Shown piece after piece: positions 37,276 through 48,300 of a stretch of 64,000 bases of DNA. The DNA is from Leuctra nigra (Eukaryota; Arthropoda; Insecta; Plecoptera; Leuctridae). The translations under genes were made by a program, and so were the position numbers. The notes beneath the pieces were generated by a model, which was not told where the DNA came from, ran no database searches, and saw only the letters and a list, made by a program, of their open reading frames with translations. Each line of letters starts with the position of its first letter. Within the stretch, counting starts at the first letter, position 1. The stretch is from contig OW203766.1 in the NCBI GenBank assembly GCA_934045905.1, positions 15,866,309 through 15,930,308 on the forward strand, in the 5' to 3' direction.

Positions 37276-39284
37276 ACCAGTTCTCAATCAATCCGCAATA
37301 CCAGCGACATCACGGAGTGTTCACAACATCCAGTCGTCTAGAAACTAAACGCATGAGCCCAGAGCTTCCCCGCCCGACATAACAAGGCAGTAAGTAATGC
37401 AGCCCGTTCAATTGTCTCGATCACTGTTATCCACTAAACACTGCAATCTTCGCAGTGCTGGTAATAACACAACCGAGCGCCGGGACGAAGAAGAGGCCTG
37501 TAATTTCACCGACACGCAAGTGGCTGTGGACCACGCCTTGCGCTTCATTATAGTAATACCGCAGGTGGTTGCGACCAAGAGGTAAACACTCGTCTTCGCC
37601 CAGGCACGATTCTCGTACGTCGTTATACTTCGTCCGATCATAGGAGTTGAACGACTGAGGTAACGAGAATAGTCTATGGGAAATTAGTGCTGTTCGCAGA
37701 GGATTATTGTTTTTAAAAAAAATCAATTACATTGTTGACAATTGGAAAGAAAACATTGATGGTCCACATTTCTGAATTTAAGCAGTTCTCCAAATCTGTA
37801 ATAGAAGGTAAGCGTCCCTTTTTTGAGTTACTTCAAAAAAAAAATACGAATGGCCCACATTTTTTCATTTTTCTTAGAAGAGATTCTAAAAAAAAAAAAA
37901 AAATGCGTTATTTCGAACAAAACAAGATTATTATCCACATGTTTTCATTTTTATAACAGATTCTCCAAATTCTTGTTTTCGAAATAAATAAAAACATGGT
38001 AAACTGGCGAGTTAGAGAAGATTTTGACAAGTAAAAAATTCGCTGCAACAGGATATTTTGTAAAATTGAGTTTATTTTAATGTTGGTATGATCGTCTGCT
38101 GGAAAGGGCAGAGTGCAATGTACCTAGAGCATTAATTGAGCATTTTGGGGGCCGACATGAGCACGGTGAAAATGTGCAGGACATGCAGGTTGGGGCATTT
38201 CCACATTCATAACTCATTCCGGCCAACAGCGAATTAATTCCACACAATATATATCACACGCGGCTAATAAAATATCGACAAAATGACGCTCATGATAAGT
38301 CCGAATGGAAAACACAACCTAGAATTACATTTAGACAAAAACACCTCCAATTAACCAATGAAATACAAGCACGTGTTTCATAATTACCAAGGGGTGTCAT
38401 TTACAAAGCACCGAGTAATCAACCAATTAAAAAACAGAGCAGACACCAGAAAGTGTACAGAAGGTTCTGCTTTATGAACCAAGAATCCAACCAAATTCAT
38501 TGAAAATACAAACAAATGTTTCATTCATTTGAAGTAACGAAAAAATATTTCTAAACGAAAGTATCCTTTTAAAAATTTAATTACATTGTATTGGCAGCAG
38601 CATTTCAGCAACGTGAAATACTTTTGAATTAGGCTCAATCTCTTGCAGAAATCGACTGCTAAGTTAGTACCTAATCGTTTCTGGGACACGGGAATAAATT
38701 CTACTCTCAGATTAAAATACCCGCTTCTAATTCTTCGGCAAGTCGATTCGCGTCAACTTCAAGGTTCGATCATTATGAATCCAAATTATGTCATGTATCA
38801 ACGACAGCAGAAAATAAATTGTAATTCATACCGACTTAATCGCGATTTAATTCACGATTTACATGTGTGAAGAATTGGCAAAAAAACCACTGCACTTCGT
38901 TTCGTCTGCAGTCTAGAAACTTCACCTCCAACACTGCATTATGCAAATCAGAGTCCTTCTAAAACCTAGTTATGAATTAATTAGCAGTTTCAATTGCTGG
39001 CCAAAAAGTCGGTACAACAAAATGTAGCCATTTGGCTGGTGAACAAATGAGCCCTCTTCGACATGACTGCAGAACGCAAGTGCCAAATTCAGGGAAGTAG
39101 GTTGAAGACGTGTATATGCAAATCTGTGTCGAGTGACGATCGAATGAAACTAACAAGTTAAACGACGTAGAATATGTTAGTTTGATACTAGTAGACCATC
39201 AATAAAGTTCGTCGATGAAAGTCAAATTATAATTTATAAACATTATTTTCTAACATGAATTATATATCGAGGTACCTACCGTTT
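37276..39284. other. intronic, nothing recognised
   Basis: AT-rich with A runs around 37840-37905. No open frame of interest. Confidence 0.45.
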
Positions 39285-39600
39285 AAACGAACTTGTGCAA
39301 TTGGGCACGTTTTGGACTTGTAAATCAAGAATACCATGTACATTTACAAATGTTCTTAAATTCTAATAATTTATTAACCTTTTATTGACGAAATGTACTC
39401 GAACCAAAATAATTCCAAAATCACATTGTACTTGACATTCCTACTAACTTGTGAAAATGGGCACTTTTTGGACTTTGAAATTAAGAGTACACATCGCATG
39501 CATTTACAATTTTTTTTTAATTCTATTAATATATTTAAATGTAAGAAACAAAAATAATTCCATACTACTCCATTGCACTTTAAATTTCGACTCCTTCAAT
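39285..39600 (+). repeat. diverged direct duplication, about 160 bp
   Basis: AACTTGTGCAATTGGGCACG at about 39290 and AACTTGTGAAAATGGGCACT at about 39448 open two copies. AAAATAATTCCA and CATTG(T/C)ACTT close them. Moderately diverged. Confidence 0.6.
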
Positions 39601-40065
39601 CTCAAACGCTCTGCTCCATGATTTGATACAAAATCAAGCTATATTTTTTTTATCCAGTATGCACCTCAAGTTGAAATCGCATGCTATGCATATTTAACAA
39701 TCATGTGACTCTCTATAATTATAAAGTTGCTATCTAAAGCCCAGCGTTTAATATCAATTACGAATTCACACTTGTAATTTAATTAGGCCGCTAATTTATT
39801 TATTTATTCGCGTGCGAAGTAATAAAACAATCATCCCGGCATTAGAATACCCGTCGACTCCACGACTGCCTGTAATTATGACGAATAAGCCTCATTAACA
39901 AAACTCCCAGATAGCGATTAGACATATCTTTCAGAGACAATCAGTGACCTGACTCCTGACTCCTGACAGGGTTAAATCACACGCTATTTTCATTTTAAAC
40001 TAGTCGACGAAACTACGATCAAAACTAGTCTGGTCATTTGTGGGGAATCCTTCAATTGGGGAAAT

Positions 40066-40312
40066 CGACATTTTGAAGAAAACCGACCGTTTTGGGATAA
40101 ACCGAACTTTTGGGGTAAACGACCTCTTTGGGGCCCACATATTGAAGAAAACTGTCGTTTTGCGGAAATCGAACGCTCGGGGCAAATTACCGTTTTGGGG
40201 AAACCGAACTTTTGGAGACACCTCTTTGGGGCCCACATTTTGAAGAAAACTACCGTTTTGGGAAAACCGAACTTTTCGGTCAAACGTCCCTTTTGGAGCA
40301 AACAACCTGTAC
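40066..40312 (+). repeat. 99-bp tandem duplication with CGTTTTGGGG words
   Basis: ACCTCTTTGGGGCCCACAT stands at 40121 and again at 40220, each followed by TTGAAGAAAACT. Short phrases (CGTTTTGGGGAAACCGAACT and variants) recur roughly every 28-35 bp, so the 99-bp unit is itself built of smaller repeats. Open frames on both strands are artefacts of this. Confidence 0.75.
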
Positions 40313-41918
40313 ACACCTCAAAACAACCACAGTGCATCTACATGATAATCGACACCATTACTGCAACGACTCCCAGTCAATTAGTCACGAAGACATTTAA
40401 AAAGCATTCCAACTTTTAAACGAGAGTCTTGCACTAAACGTGTAGTGTATAGTGCGTAGTGGAGGGGGCAAGTCTCGGAGCTGTGGATACGATTGCGTGG
40501 CGCGTGATTGACGTGTGTGCACGGCGTGACGAGAACCTGGCCGTGCTGTTCTGTTCTGCCCCGGTCGTCCCTACACTCATGCATTACACTCTCCCACACC
40601 CTCTGGTTCGTCCCATGGCCAGCCTGAAATACCCCTTTTCTACCCTACACTAATATATTTCTGTTCTGCTATATGTACCCTATAACACAATCGATACAAA
40701 TTTCCTTGACTGTCACACAATTCGTTGTAACGTTTAGTGACATCAGTAAATAAATAAGTAAATAAATAGTCAGTAAGTAAATAGTAAATCAGTAAGTAAA
40801 TATTCTGATATGAATAAACCTTTGTAGTGATATCGTCAAAGATAAACATGTAAATTAAAATATTTGTTGATAGCACCAACACTTTACTGACATCACGAAA
40901 TTTTAATGATCACTAAAATTTACATTTTTGATGGTATCGGTATAATTGGGTGGTATCATTAATACTGTATACCGATATCAAAGATTTTACCGACATCACC
41001 AAAACTTCAATCATCAAAATAATTTAGCGATAGTTCAACCAGGGTTATTCCCCACCCTGTCAGCCTAGAGGTCTCCCTGCCAGACATTTCTACAGCTTCG
41101 TTAGGAAGATAATAGACTCTGCCTTGCATCTAATGCGACTAATATTTTTTAAAGATTGCCATTTAAACGGCAACGAACGAGCCCAGAGAAACAAACGAAA
41201 CTTGTAGATCCCTTGCTTTGACAATTTTTAGTACAAGCAAATAAATAACTGTTATCATCACAAACGTGAACCTCTAACTTTAGGCAAATACATACCTAAT
41301 ATTAGACTAAACTTGAGCATTCTGGCCGGCTTCCAAAACCCCACGCGGCTAAACGCGTTCCCAAGCAAGCGCGGAAAAATCCGCCAAACAGCCAACTCAT
41401 CATCGCACTGATAAATCACGAAAACGAATATTCAAATTAACCCCCTCTACTCCCTGCACCGCCCCCCGTAGGTAACTAATAACAGGCGACAATAACGTCG
41501 AACCCAGGACAAATAATTTCCCGTCGCCGGCCGACAAATCTCTCCCCGTTCCCATCAACAACTCGTAAACCACGGCGACGCTATGGCATATTTTTCACAC
41601 CTCCCTACCATCCATTACTTATTATTGGTTATAATGCACGCGCGCGATACTATCGCATATTGTGAATGTGTATGACAAACACCACGCCCAATACGTTTTC
41701 ATCGGGTACATAAATCTTCTGGCGTTGATGGCAGCGAAATTAGAACATCGACGCGATACAAGAGTCGAAATCAGCGCGGCCGCGGAGTCGCAATTATATT
41801 GGGTTTCATAACCGTGGTGGGCGGACACCGGGGGGAACTATGTGAAAAAAATAGTTTGCAATCAATTATATCCACTATACTGAATGCCACGTTCTTTATT
41901 ATAGTTACTACCGGCCGT
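40313..41918. other. intronic, nothing recognised
   Basis: Contains TAAATAAGTAAATAAATAG-type short repeats (40744-40800) and a small inverted motif, GGTATCGGTAT/ATACCGATATC, near 40932-40978. Otherwise featureless. Confidence 0.4.
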
Positions 41919-42331
41919 CAGGCGCGGTTCTAGGACCAAAAATGTGGGTGGGCAGACGAAATTTTGTGAAAAACATGACCCGCGGGGGGTTTGGGGGGCA
42001 AGACCCCCCAACCGCTCCACAGGGATTTTTTTGAAAATTGATGATCCTAGAAGCGTTTTTGAGCGTTTTCGGAATAAATTTCCCTGAATTTGAAACTAAA
42101 TTTAGAGACACCATCACATTAAATATAAAACAGCCACCTAATCTAGCTTAGGGAGGAAAATACCCAACTTTGGTTGCACTTAAAAATATAATTTGTAGAT
42201 TTTAGCCATATTTAAATATTTAATTTTGCTGTAAATTGACTTTTTAATACAGAATGATACTAATTACAAGCAGGAAGAGAAAATTCTGGGTGGGCCACGG
42301 CCCACCCAGCCACCCCCTAGAACCGCGCCTG
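41919..42331. mobile_element. hAT-like MITE (413 bp) with exact 8-bp duplication
   Basis: Terminal inverted repeats are CAGGCGCGGTTCTAGG and CCTAGAACCGCGCCTG (16 bp, exact). The flanking duplication CCGGCCGT is exact at 41911-41918 and 42332-42339. Subterminal G- and C-rich stretches (GGGGGGTTTGGGGGGC, GGCCCACCCAGCCACCCC) resemble the other G-run elements here. The centre is AT-rich and non-coding. Confidence 0.88.
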
Positions 42332-42339
42332 CCGGCCGT

Positions 42340-43640
42340 TGGTTTCCGGCAATTTGATCAAACAGTTATTTCTAGTTAACAGAGTGAATTTGCACAAGCT
42401 GTTTCCATATTTTTCCCGCATTGCTAAATGAAGCATATTTAGTTTTGAGTATCTGCTTATTTACTCCAATGCTCCCCATTTGATTTGATATACGGTCGTA
42501 TAGTGTGTGTTGGAAAATACCACACCACAGATTATGGGTCTCTTTTACGAATTACAATGGTTAAAACAACCCCCTATAATCATCTTCTTAACCCTCGTAT
42601 ACAAGAGGCCATTCCATCAATGATACATTAGGCGTGGAAAAACGTACCCTGCAATTTCATCGCCATCATTTATAGGACCTTTTACAGCCAAGAACACAGG
42701 TCGTCCATTTAAATTAATAATATCATAATGCTATATGGTATTTCCCATTAGTTCTTTGACCAACGATATTCCTCCCAAATATGGAGGTAGGTAAATTTCA
42801 GCGAACTTTTCTATCATACAGAAGACATAGTAAGAATTCAACAAAAAGTCACTAAACCACATTTTGAAGTTCGGAGGTCATTGTAATATGTACACTCGAA
42901 CAAATAATAAAGGGTTTTGAAAGAAAATGATTGGTTGATAAAGGTTTGATGGCATCATCCCTTGAAGTTATCATCTACCTCTTGTAGGCGAGCTCTGATT
43001 TTATTCATAAGAACAAGGATTGATTGTCAAGCAAGGAACCTGACAGGCAGCCAATCCGTTAAGTTCAAATACCGTTTTCACTTGGGCCATGTGTACTCAC
43101 AGAATTAGCTCAATAGTATCTTAATATAATTAATTTTAGGCAGTGCAAAGGAGGATTTTTCGCTGACAACTTCATTTCTGTTTATAGGGGAGTAAGTGGA
43201 AAATAAAATTTTGTGGTTTTAAAATTGTTAGCGCATTTGCCGGGACATAAAATAGAGAATATATTTTTTTAACGGCAGTTGTCTTGACACTTATCATTAT
43301 TATTATTTTTCAGCTAGTTAGTGTCTTCTTGCCCGTCTCGTGGGCGACACGTTGTCGTCGACGGCGTCGGGAGCGCGTCCGGCGTCGTATCGAGCCGCCC
43401 GCCGCCGTCGCGCCGCCCGCGGCGACGTCGACAACTAACAACTCCGGCCAGACACCGCCACGTCAAGTCAATATTGATCGACGCGTGTCACTCTCTGTCT
43501 CCTAGCTGATGCTCCGACGTCGCTCAAGACGGCACTCCACTTCCTCGTCGACCGGGGTTCGAGCCCGCAGTCCTCGCGCTTGCCTCAACAACACTAGATA
43601 GCTTGCGATAAATCTCTCAATAATCTTGGGAAATAAAATC
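42340..43640. other. intronic, nothing recognised
   Basis: AT-rich, with a CGTCG-rich patch at 43340-43600 ending in a B-box-like GGGGTTCGAGCCC (43555). Confidence 0.4.
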
Positions 43641-44390
43641 AAAACGCATCAGGAATCTAAATATTTGAAATTGTCAAATGAATCTTCTGTCCACGAATCA
43701 TTTTCCATTGGATGACCGAAATTATTCATAATTCAATATCTGACACCAAAATGGTACCTTACAAGCTCACAAGATTTTCAACCATGGATGAACTTTATTA
43801 TTCTATGATGAAAGTACATGGATTTGATATCAAAACAAAGAGTATTGTCTGATAGACAATAAAGTGTTTAGGTACCTATACATTTAACGAAAAATCAAAA
43901 CGCATCAGGAATCAAAATATTTGAAATTGTCAAATGAATCGTTCGGTCCACGAATCATTTTCCATTGGATGACCGAAATTATTCATAATTCAATAGGGCA
44001 TCTGACACCAAAATGGTAACCTACAAGCACAAGATTTTCAACCATGGATGAAAGCACATGAATTTGATATCTAAACAAAGGTTATTTGTATGAGACAATA
44101 AAGTGTTTACATTTAACGAAAAATTAAAATGCATTAGGAATCAAAATATTTGAAATTGTCAAATGAATCATTTAGTCGACGAATCATTTTCTATTGGATC
44201 AACGAAATTATCCACTATTCAATAGGGCATCTGACACCAAAAGGTTACTAAATCAGAGACCTAATTAACAAGCACAAGATTTCCAACCATGAAAACACAT
44301 GGATTCGATATCAAAACAAACAAAGGTTATTGTCTGATGAAATATAGACAATAAAGTGTTTACCTAGGTATACATTTAACGAATGCATTG
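43641..44390 (+). repeat. three tandem satellite-like monomers (256/229/~260 bp)
   Basis: AAAACGCATCAGGAATC or a variant starts monomers at 43641, 43897 and 44126. Shared landmarks in order are TTTGAAATTGTCAAATGAAT, CATCTGACACCAAAA, CACAAGATTTTCAACCATG and GACAATAAAGTGTTTA. The middle monomer has lost about 27 bp. AT-rich and non-coding. Confidence 0.85.
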
Positions 44391-45004
44391 ATGTGCAGGC
44401 AGCGTTTTCTAGAAGTGACTATATTAGACTTAGTACAAGTTTTATCGTACCTAATAAAAATTTGCTCCCTTACACATAAACAACTTTGTTTGCTGATATT
44501 ACAAGTGTAGTAATATAACAACTACACATAACTGCATGTATTTTTAATCTTTCTATCTTTACTACACGCTCCTTATAAAAAAATTATCAATATATTGTCA
44601 AGCTACTTGAATTGATAATTCAATAAAATTGTAAAACCAGGATTCTTATCTTTAGAAACCGGCTTAAGCGAGAGGCCACCTATCAGTAAAATATTTTCAT
44701 TAAAAAAATCAATAACATAAGAGGTTACATTTTTATCAATATTATTCTAAGCAGCCGATAAGAGTAGTGATTGTGAGTGTAGCGAAATAAAAAAAAATAA
44801 TACTCCGCTTATAGAACTGTCTATCTCGAAAAGCAGCTGTTATACGGGGAACTCGTGTGCTCGGCTATTACCATCGTATCAACTAAATAGGCGATATAAA
44901 ATCGCTTTCATTTTGATTCCCGGCAGTAAAATCGTCGTAAAGTTTTACGCGTCTATCAACACGGGTGGGAGAGAGAGCGAAGACGCCATGTGTCATGCGA
45001 GAGT

Positions 45005-45026
45005 GAGAGAGAGAGAGAGAGAGAGA
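45005..45026. repeat. (GA)n microsatellite
   Basis: About eleven GA dinucleotides. Confidence 0.9.
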
Positions 45027-45218
45027 CTTGTCGCGAGTCTGCACAAGTTTGAGATGTGTCTTTGTTGACGTATCACCGCAAATTTATGCGAAATTCGTCA
45101 TCAATTGAAGTTTCCGAATGAGAACGTTCGAGATATGGATTGCTAAAAATGGGGGAAACATAAATTGTGTTTATTTCTTGACATCTGGGAGCGTGCCAAA
45201 GTAATTGGAAATGTTATT

Positions 45219-45400
45219 TTTTAGTGGTTAACGTCGCACGGTTTTGCAACTAGGCTAATGGAACCGTGATGATGATTTGGAGATGATGACGAGAATATGG
45301 AAGGATGGAAGGTGGGAAGGAGGTTGGCTGAGGGAAAACAAAGCGAGAAAAACCTCAGTCAGAAAAGACCGACGTGGGAACTGAACTCGGCAGCTCCGAA
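45219..45400 (+). repeat. dispersed repeat with GTTAACGTCGCAC head, copy 1
   Basis: GTGGTTAACGTCGCACGGTT, GCAACTAGGCTAATGG and a GGAGATGATG...ATATGGAAGGATGGAAGG block match 12893-13070 in the same order. It ends near GGGAACTGAACTCGGCAG. It is non-coding and lies just upstream of the 5S-derived SINE. Confidence 0.6.
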
Positions 45401-45500
45401 GTACAAATCTAGATTCATACTTCCTTTGGTACCTAATAATTTGCTCAGTTTGATAAATTAATTTGTGTAAATTAATTTGTGTTTGTGTATTTGTGTATTA

Positions 45501-45873
45501 GCCCAACGGCTGGTGTGTTGGATACCTCGGTTCTCGTTAGATCACCGAGGTTAAGCAACATTGAGCGCGGTCAGCGATTGGATGGGTGACCATTCAACTC
45601 TGCCTTGCCAGGTTGCTGCCGTTGGGTCAGAGAGATTGGGGTGTTTGGGGGTTAGTGTGACGACCTCCCTCCACCTGTTATCAGTCTCTCGACGGCGCGG
45701 GTTGTGGAGGCTCGTGCTGTGAATGTTACACCGTCCTTCGGAAGGGACGTTAAGCCGTTGGTCCCCTTGGTATCTTTCGTCAGGAGTAGGCTACATGCCG
45801 GTACCGGGTTTCCTCTCCTCCCTTCTCTATATTACATTCTCACTAGTGGAGCCTGGCTCTGTTGAGAATAGAC

Positions 45874-45905
<32 letters not shown>

Positions 45906-45909
45906 AATA
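45501..45909 (+). mobile_element. 5S rRNA-derived SINE (SINE3-like)
   Basis: The first 125 bp follow 5S rRNA: GCCCAACGGC at the start, GGTTCTCGTTAGATCACCGA, GGTTAAGCAACATTGAGCGC, and the highly conserved internal promoter stretch GATTGGATGGGTGACC, ending GCCGTTGGG. The body then departs into a non-5S sequence with CCGTCCTTCGGAAGGGACGT and TTAAGCCGTTGGTCCC. The tail is a run of AAT triplets (45881-45909). 5S head, unrelated body and simple-repeat tail define a 5S-derived SINE; the 3' part of the 5S fold is too diverged for a real 5S gene. Confidence 0.85.
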
Positions 45910-48028
45910 GTAAGCATAATCAATTATGAATGCCAATTTGGCTCATGTCCTATAAGTTCTAAAATTGCTTAACATGTATTTTGGAATGTTAGTCGTTTTA
46001 TTAGAAAAGTCCCTAATTAATGGCAATTTGTAAGGTCAATATTCGAAAATTAGGTCGAAAGTTCGAAAAAAATACTCAAATACTTAGGTATTCTATTTCA
46101 AATAAAAAAAAAATATCTCTTGAGCGTTCGGTGCGAAATACGACTTTTAAATTGCCTCATCACCAAAGCCACATAATATACTCGACCAGATGAACATATT
46201 ATGCGACACCTACAGTTACACATTATCTCATCATATCCCACCCTTTCATCCCATCAAATTATCAGCGTATTCACATTTCACTTCGAGAGCAATTCCCATT
46301 ATCGACCCAGCGATCCGCCATTGTTGCCAACCCGACGGAACAAACCACACAGAATATACTATTACAAAGATATCTTAATGGAAAATCACCACTCGGTGTA
46401 GTGTTTTTTTGCACTTGTACACCCGACTATAATCTTCAAATTAACATAGGGAGGGGTTGAAAATATAAAGCCTTTTGAAATCTATAATAAAACATTAAAA
46501 CCGACCCCTTTTACTAGCATGCGATACGTATTCATGTGTCAAGAGTCACAATCTACGTGTCGTTTTAAACACCTGTGGAAATTATTAACAGGAAAATCGC
46601 TGCTCTGGTCTCTATATATAAATTGCACGCGAGGTTGAAAAGAAACTGGATATGCTGTCGCAAATGCGCGGGGCCCGAGTGCTAGATTACTCGAGCCGAC
46701 ACACGATTGTTGCATTAGCAGCGGCCGAGGGGGTGGTCGCAATTATTATAGCATGTCATGTGACTGGAGTAGGCGATATGCACAGAGAAAACTGCTGGCT
46801 AGGCGAGAATTACCGTTGCCATTGGTCTTGGTTTTCATTCTGAGGGGAAAATGATCGGCGCAGCACAAATTGTGTTCAAATTACTGAGGAAGTACAGGTG
46901 AATTTAAAGTTAAGTGTAGCCTTTTTGGAGGTGGAATCTACATAAAATTACTCAATTTCTAGGGGTAGGTATTTAGGGGTATTTAAGGATTCAAATCTAT
47001 ACTTGAAAGTCCGGTAAACCTGAACGCTTGACATGTTGGCTTCCAAGTAGACTTTTCAAGTACGTACAAAATTGCAGACTTATAGGTTTTCTTCACCATC
47101 TCGTGAAATGGTAAAATGGAAATATGACTTGTGAAAATTGGCATGGATATAATTTAAGTTATGTGTGTGAAAAGTGAAAACTGAAGTTAAAACTACAAGT
47201 CAAACTATGACATAGTTTTTAAAACTTCGAAAATAAAGAAATTATAACCGTATGCCATGTTGTTATTTTGTATAAGACTTTAGGCTAGCACAGTAGCTCA
47301 GGTAAAATCGTAGCACCAACTGACAACTCGATGAAATATCAGCTAAGACCATGAGAATTCAGACCCTATCAGCGGTCCAACTTCCCAATCAGAAAATCAC
47401 GAATCATTTTCTCTCGTGCCGCCGCCCATAAAAGTGTAACAAGTAATATATTGGGCCTGTTCCTAGCCTGGCAACAACAGCATCTAATGAAGAGAACATG
47501 AAAACAGCTCATTCCACACTAAAGTCCCCCCCCTCCCCTCCCGTCACGTGACTTAATCATCCAGAACTGTACACTATACGATCGCTTCATTTGCGAGTCA
47601 AATGTGTACAACAGAAATACTTTTTCATGTAGGAACGTTCGAAAAATTATTTTTAAATAATGGACCTAAAATTACAGCAAAATTATATGGTGGCACAAAA
47701 TAAATGAAGGACATTTTATTCCGGCATAAATAATTGGGAATAACCATCATGTAATGGCATATTAGGCTATTGCGTGGGGCAAAAATAATGAAATTCAAAA
47801 CTTCTCATGTGTAAAAGTATATAGAAACACACAAGTTCCAGGTCATAGTTGACAAAATAAGCAAGTCTACAAAGTATTAAAACCCGCTTAGGTATACAGG
47901 ACTGTTTACAATAAATAGATGTTAAAATTATTTGAATAATAATCTTATCAATATTGTAAAGCTTTTTTTCCAGTTAAGATACCCACACATTTTTTCCAAG
48001 TGTAAAATTGTATTCCTGAATCTGCCCA
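45910..48028. other. intronic, nothing recognised
   Basis: AT-rich and without repeat pairs or motif-bearing frames that I could detect. Confidence 0.45.
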
Positions 48029-48085
48029 TATTATTTGTTTGTGTGTTTGTTTGTTTGTTTGTGTGTGTGTTTGTTTGTTTGTTTG
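48029..48085. repeat. (TTTG)n / (TG)n microsatellite
   Basis: Interrupted run of TTTG tetramers with GTGTGT in the middle. Open frames of TNKQ-type on the other strand are artefacts. Confidence 0.9.
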
Positions 48086-48300
48086 TTGTGCCACTCGTGA
48101 TATAATCGCTCTCGACGCAGATCCAAGAGGTGCATAAATCTCCAGCATCTCTTCTCGACGTCACATATTCTTTGAGATCGATGGCAATAAAAGAGCTCCA
48201 TTATACGCTGGACCCTTGACAAGCATTGAGACCTGACGGATGCGACAGCACATTGAGAGATCTTCGACTTCGCCGTCAACCATTTGGGGGGGGGGGGGGG

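Noticed and set aside
45501..45625. A genuine 5S rRNA gene
   Set aside because: The 3' third departs from 5S, and the sequence runs on into a SINE body with an AAT tail.
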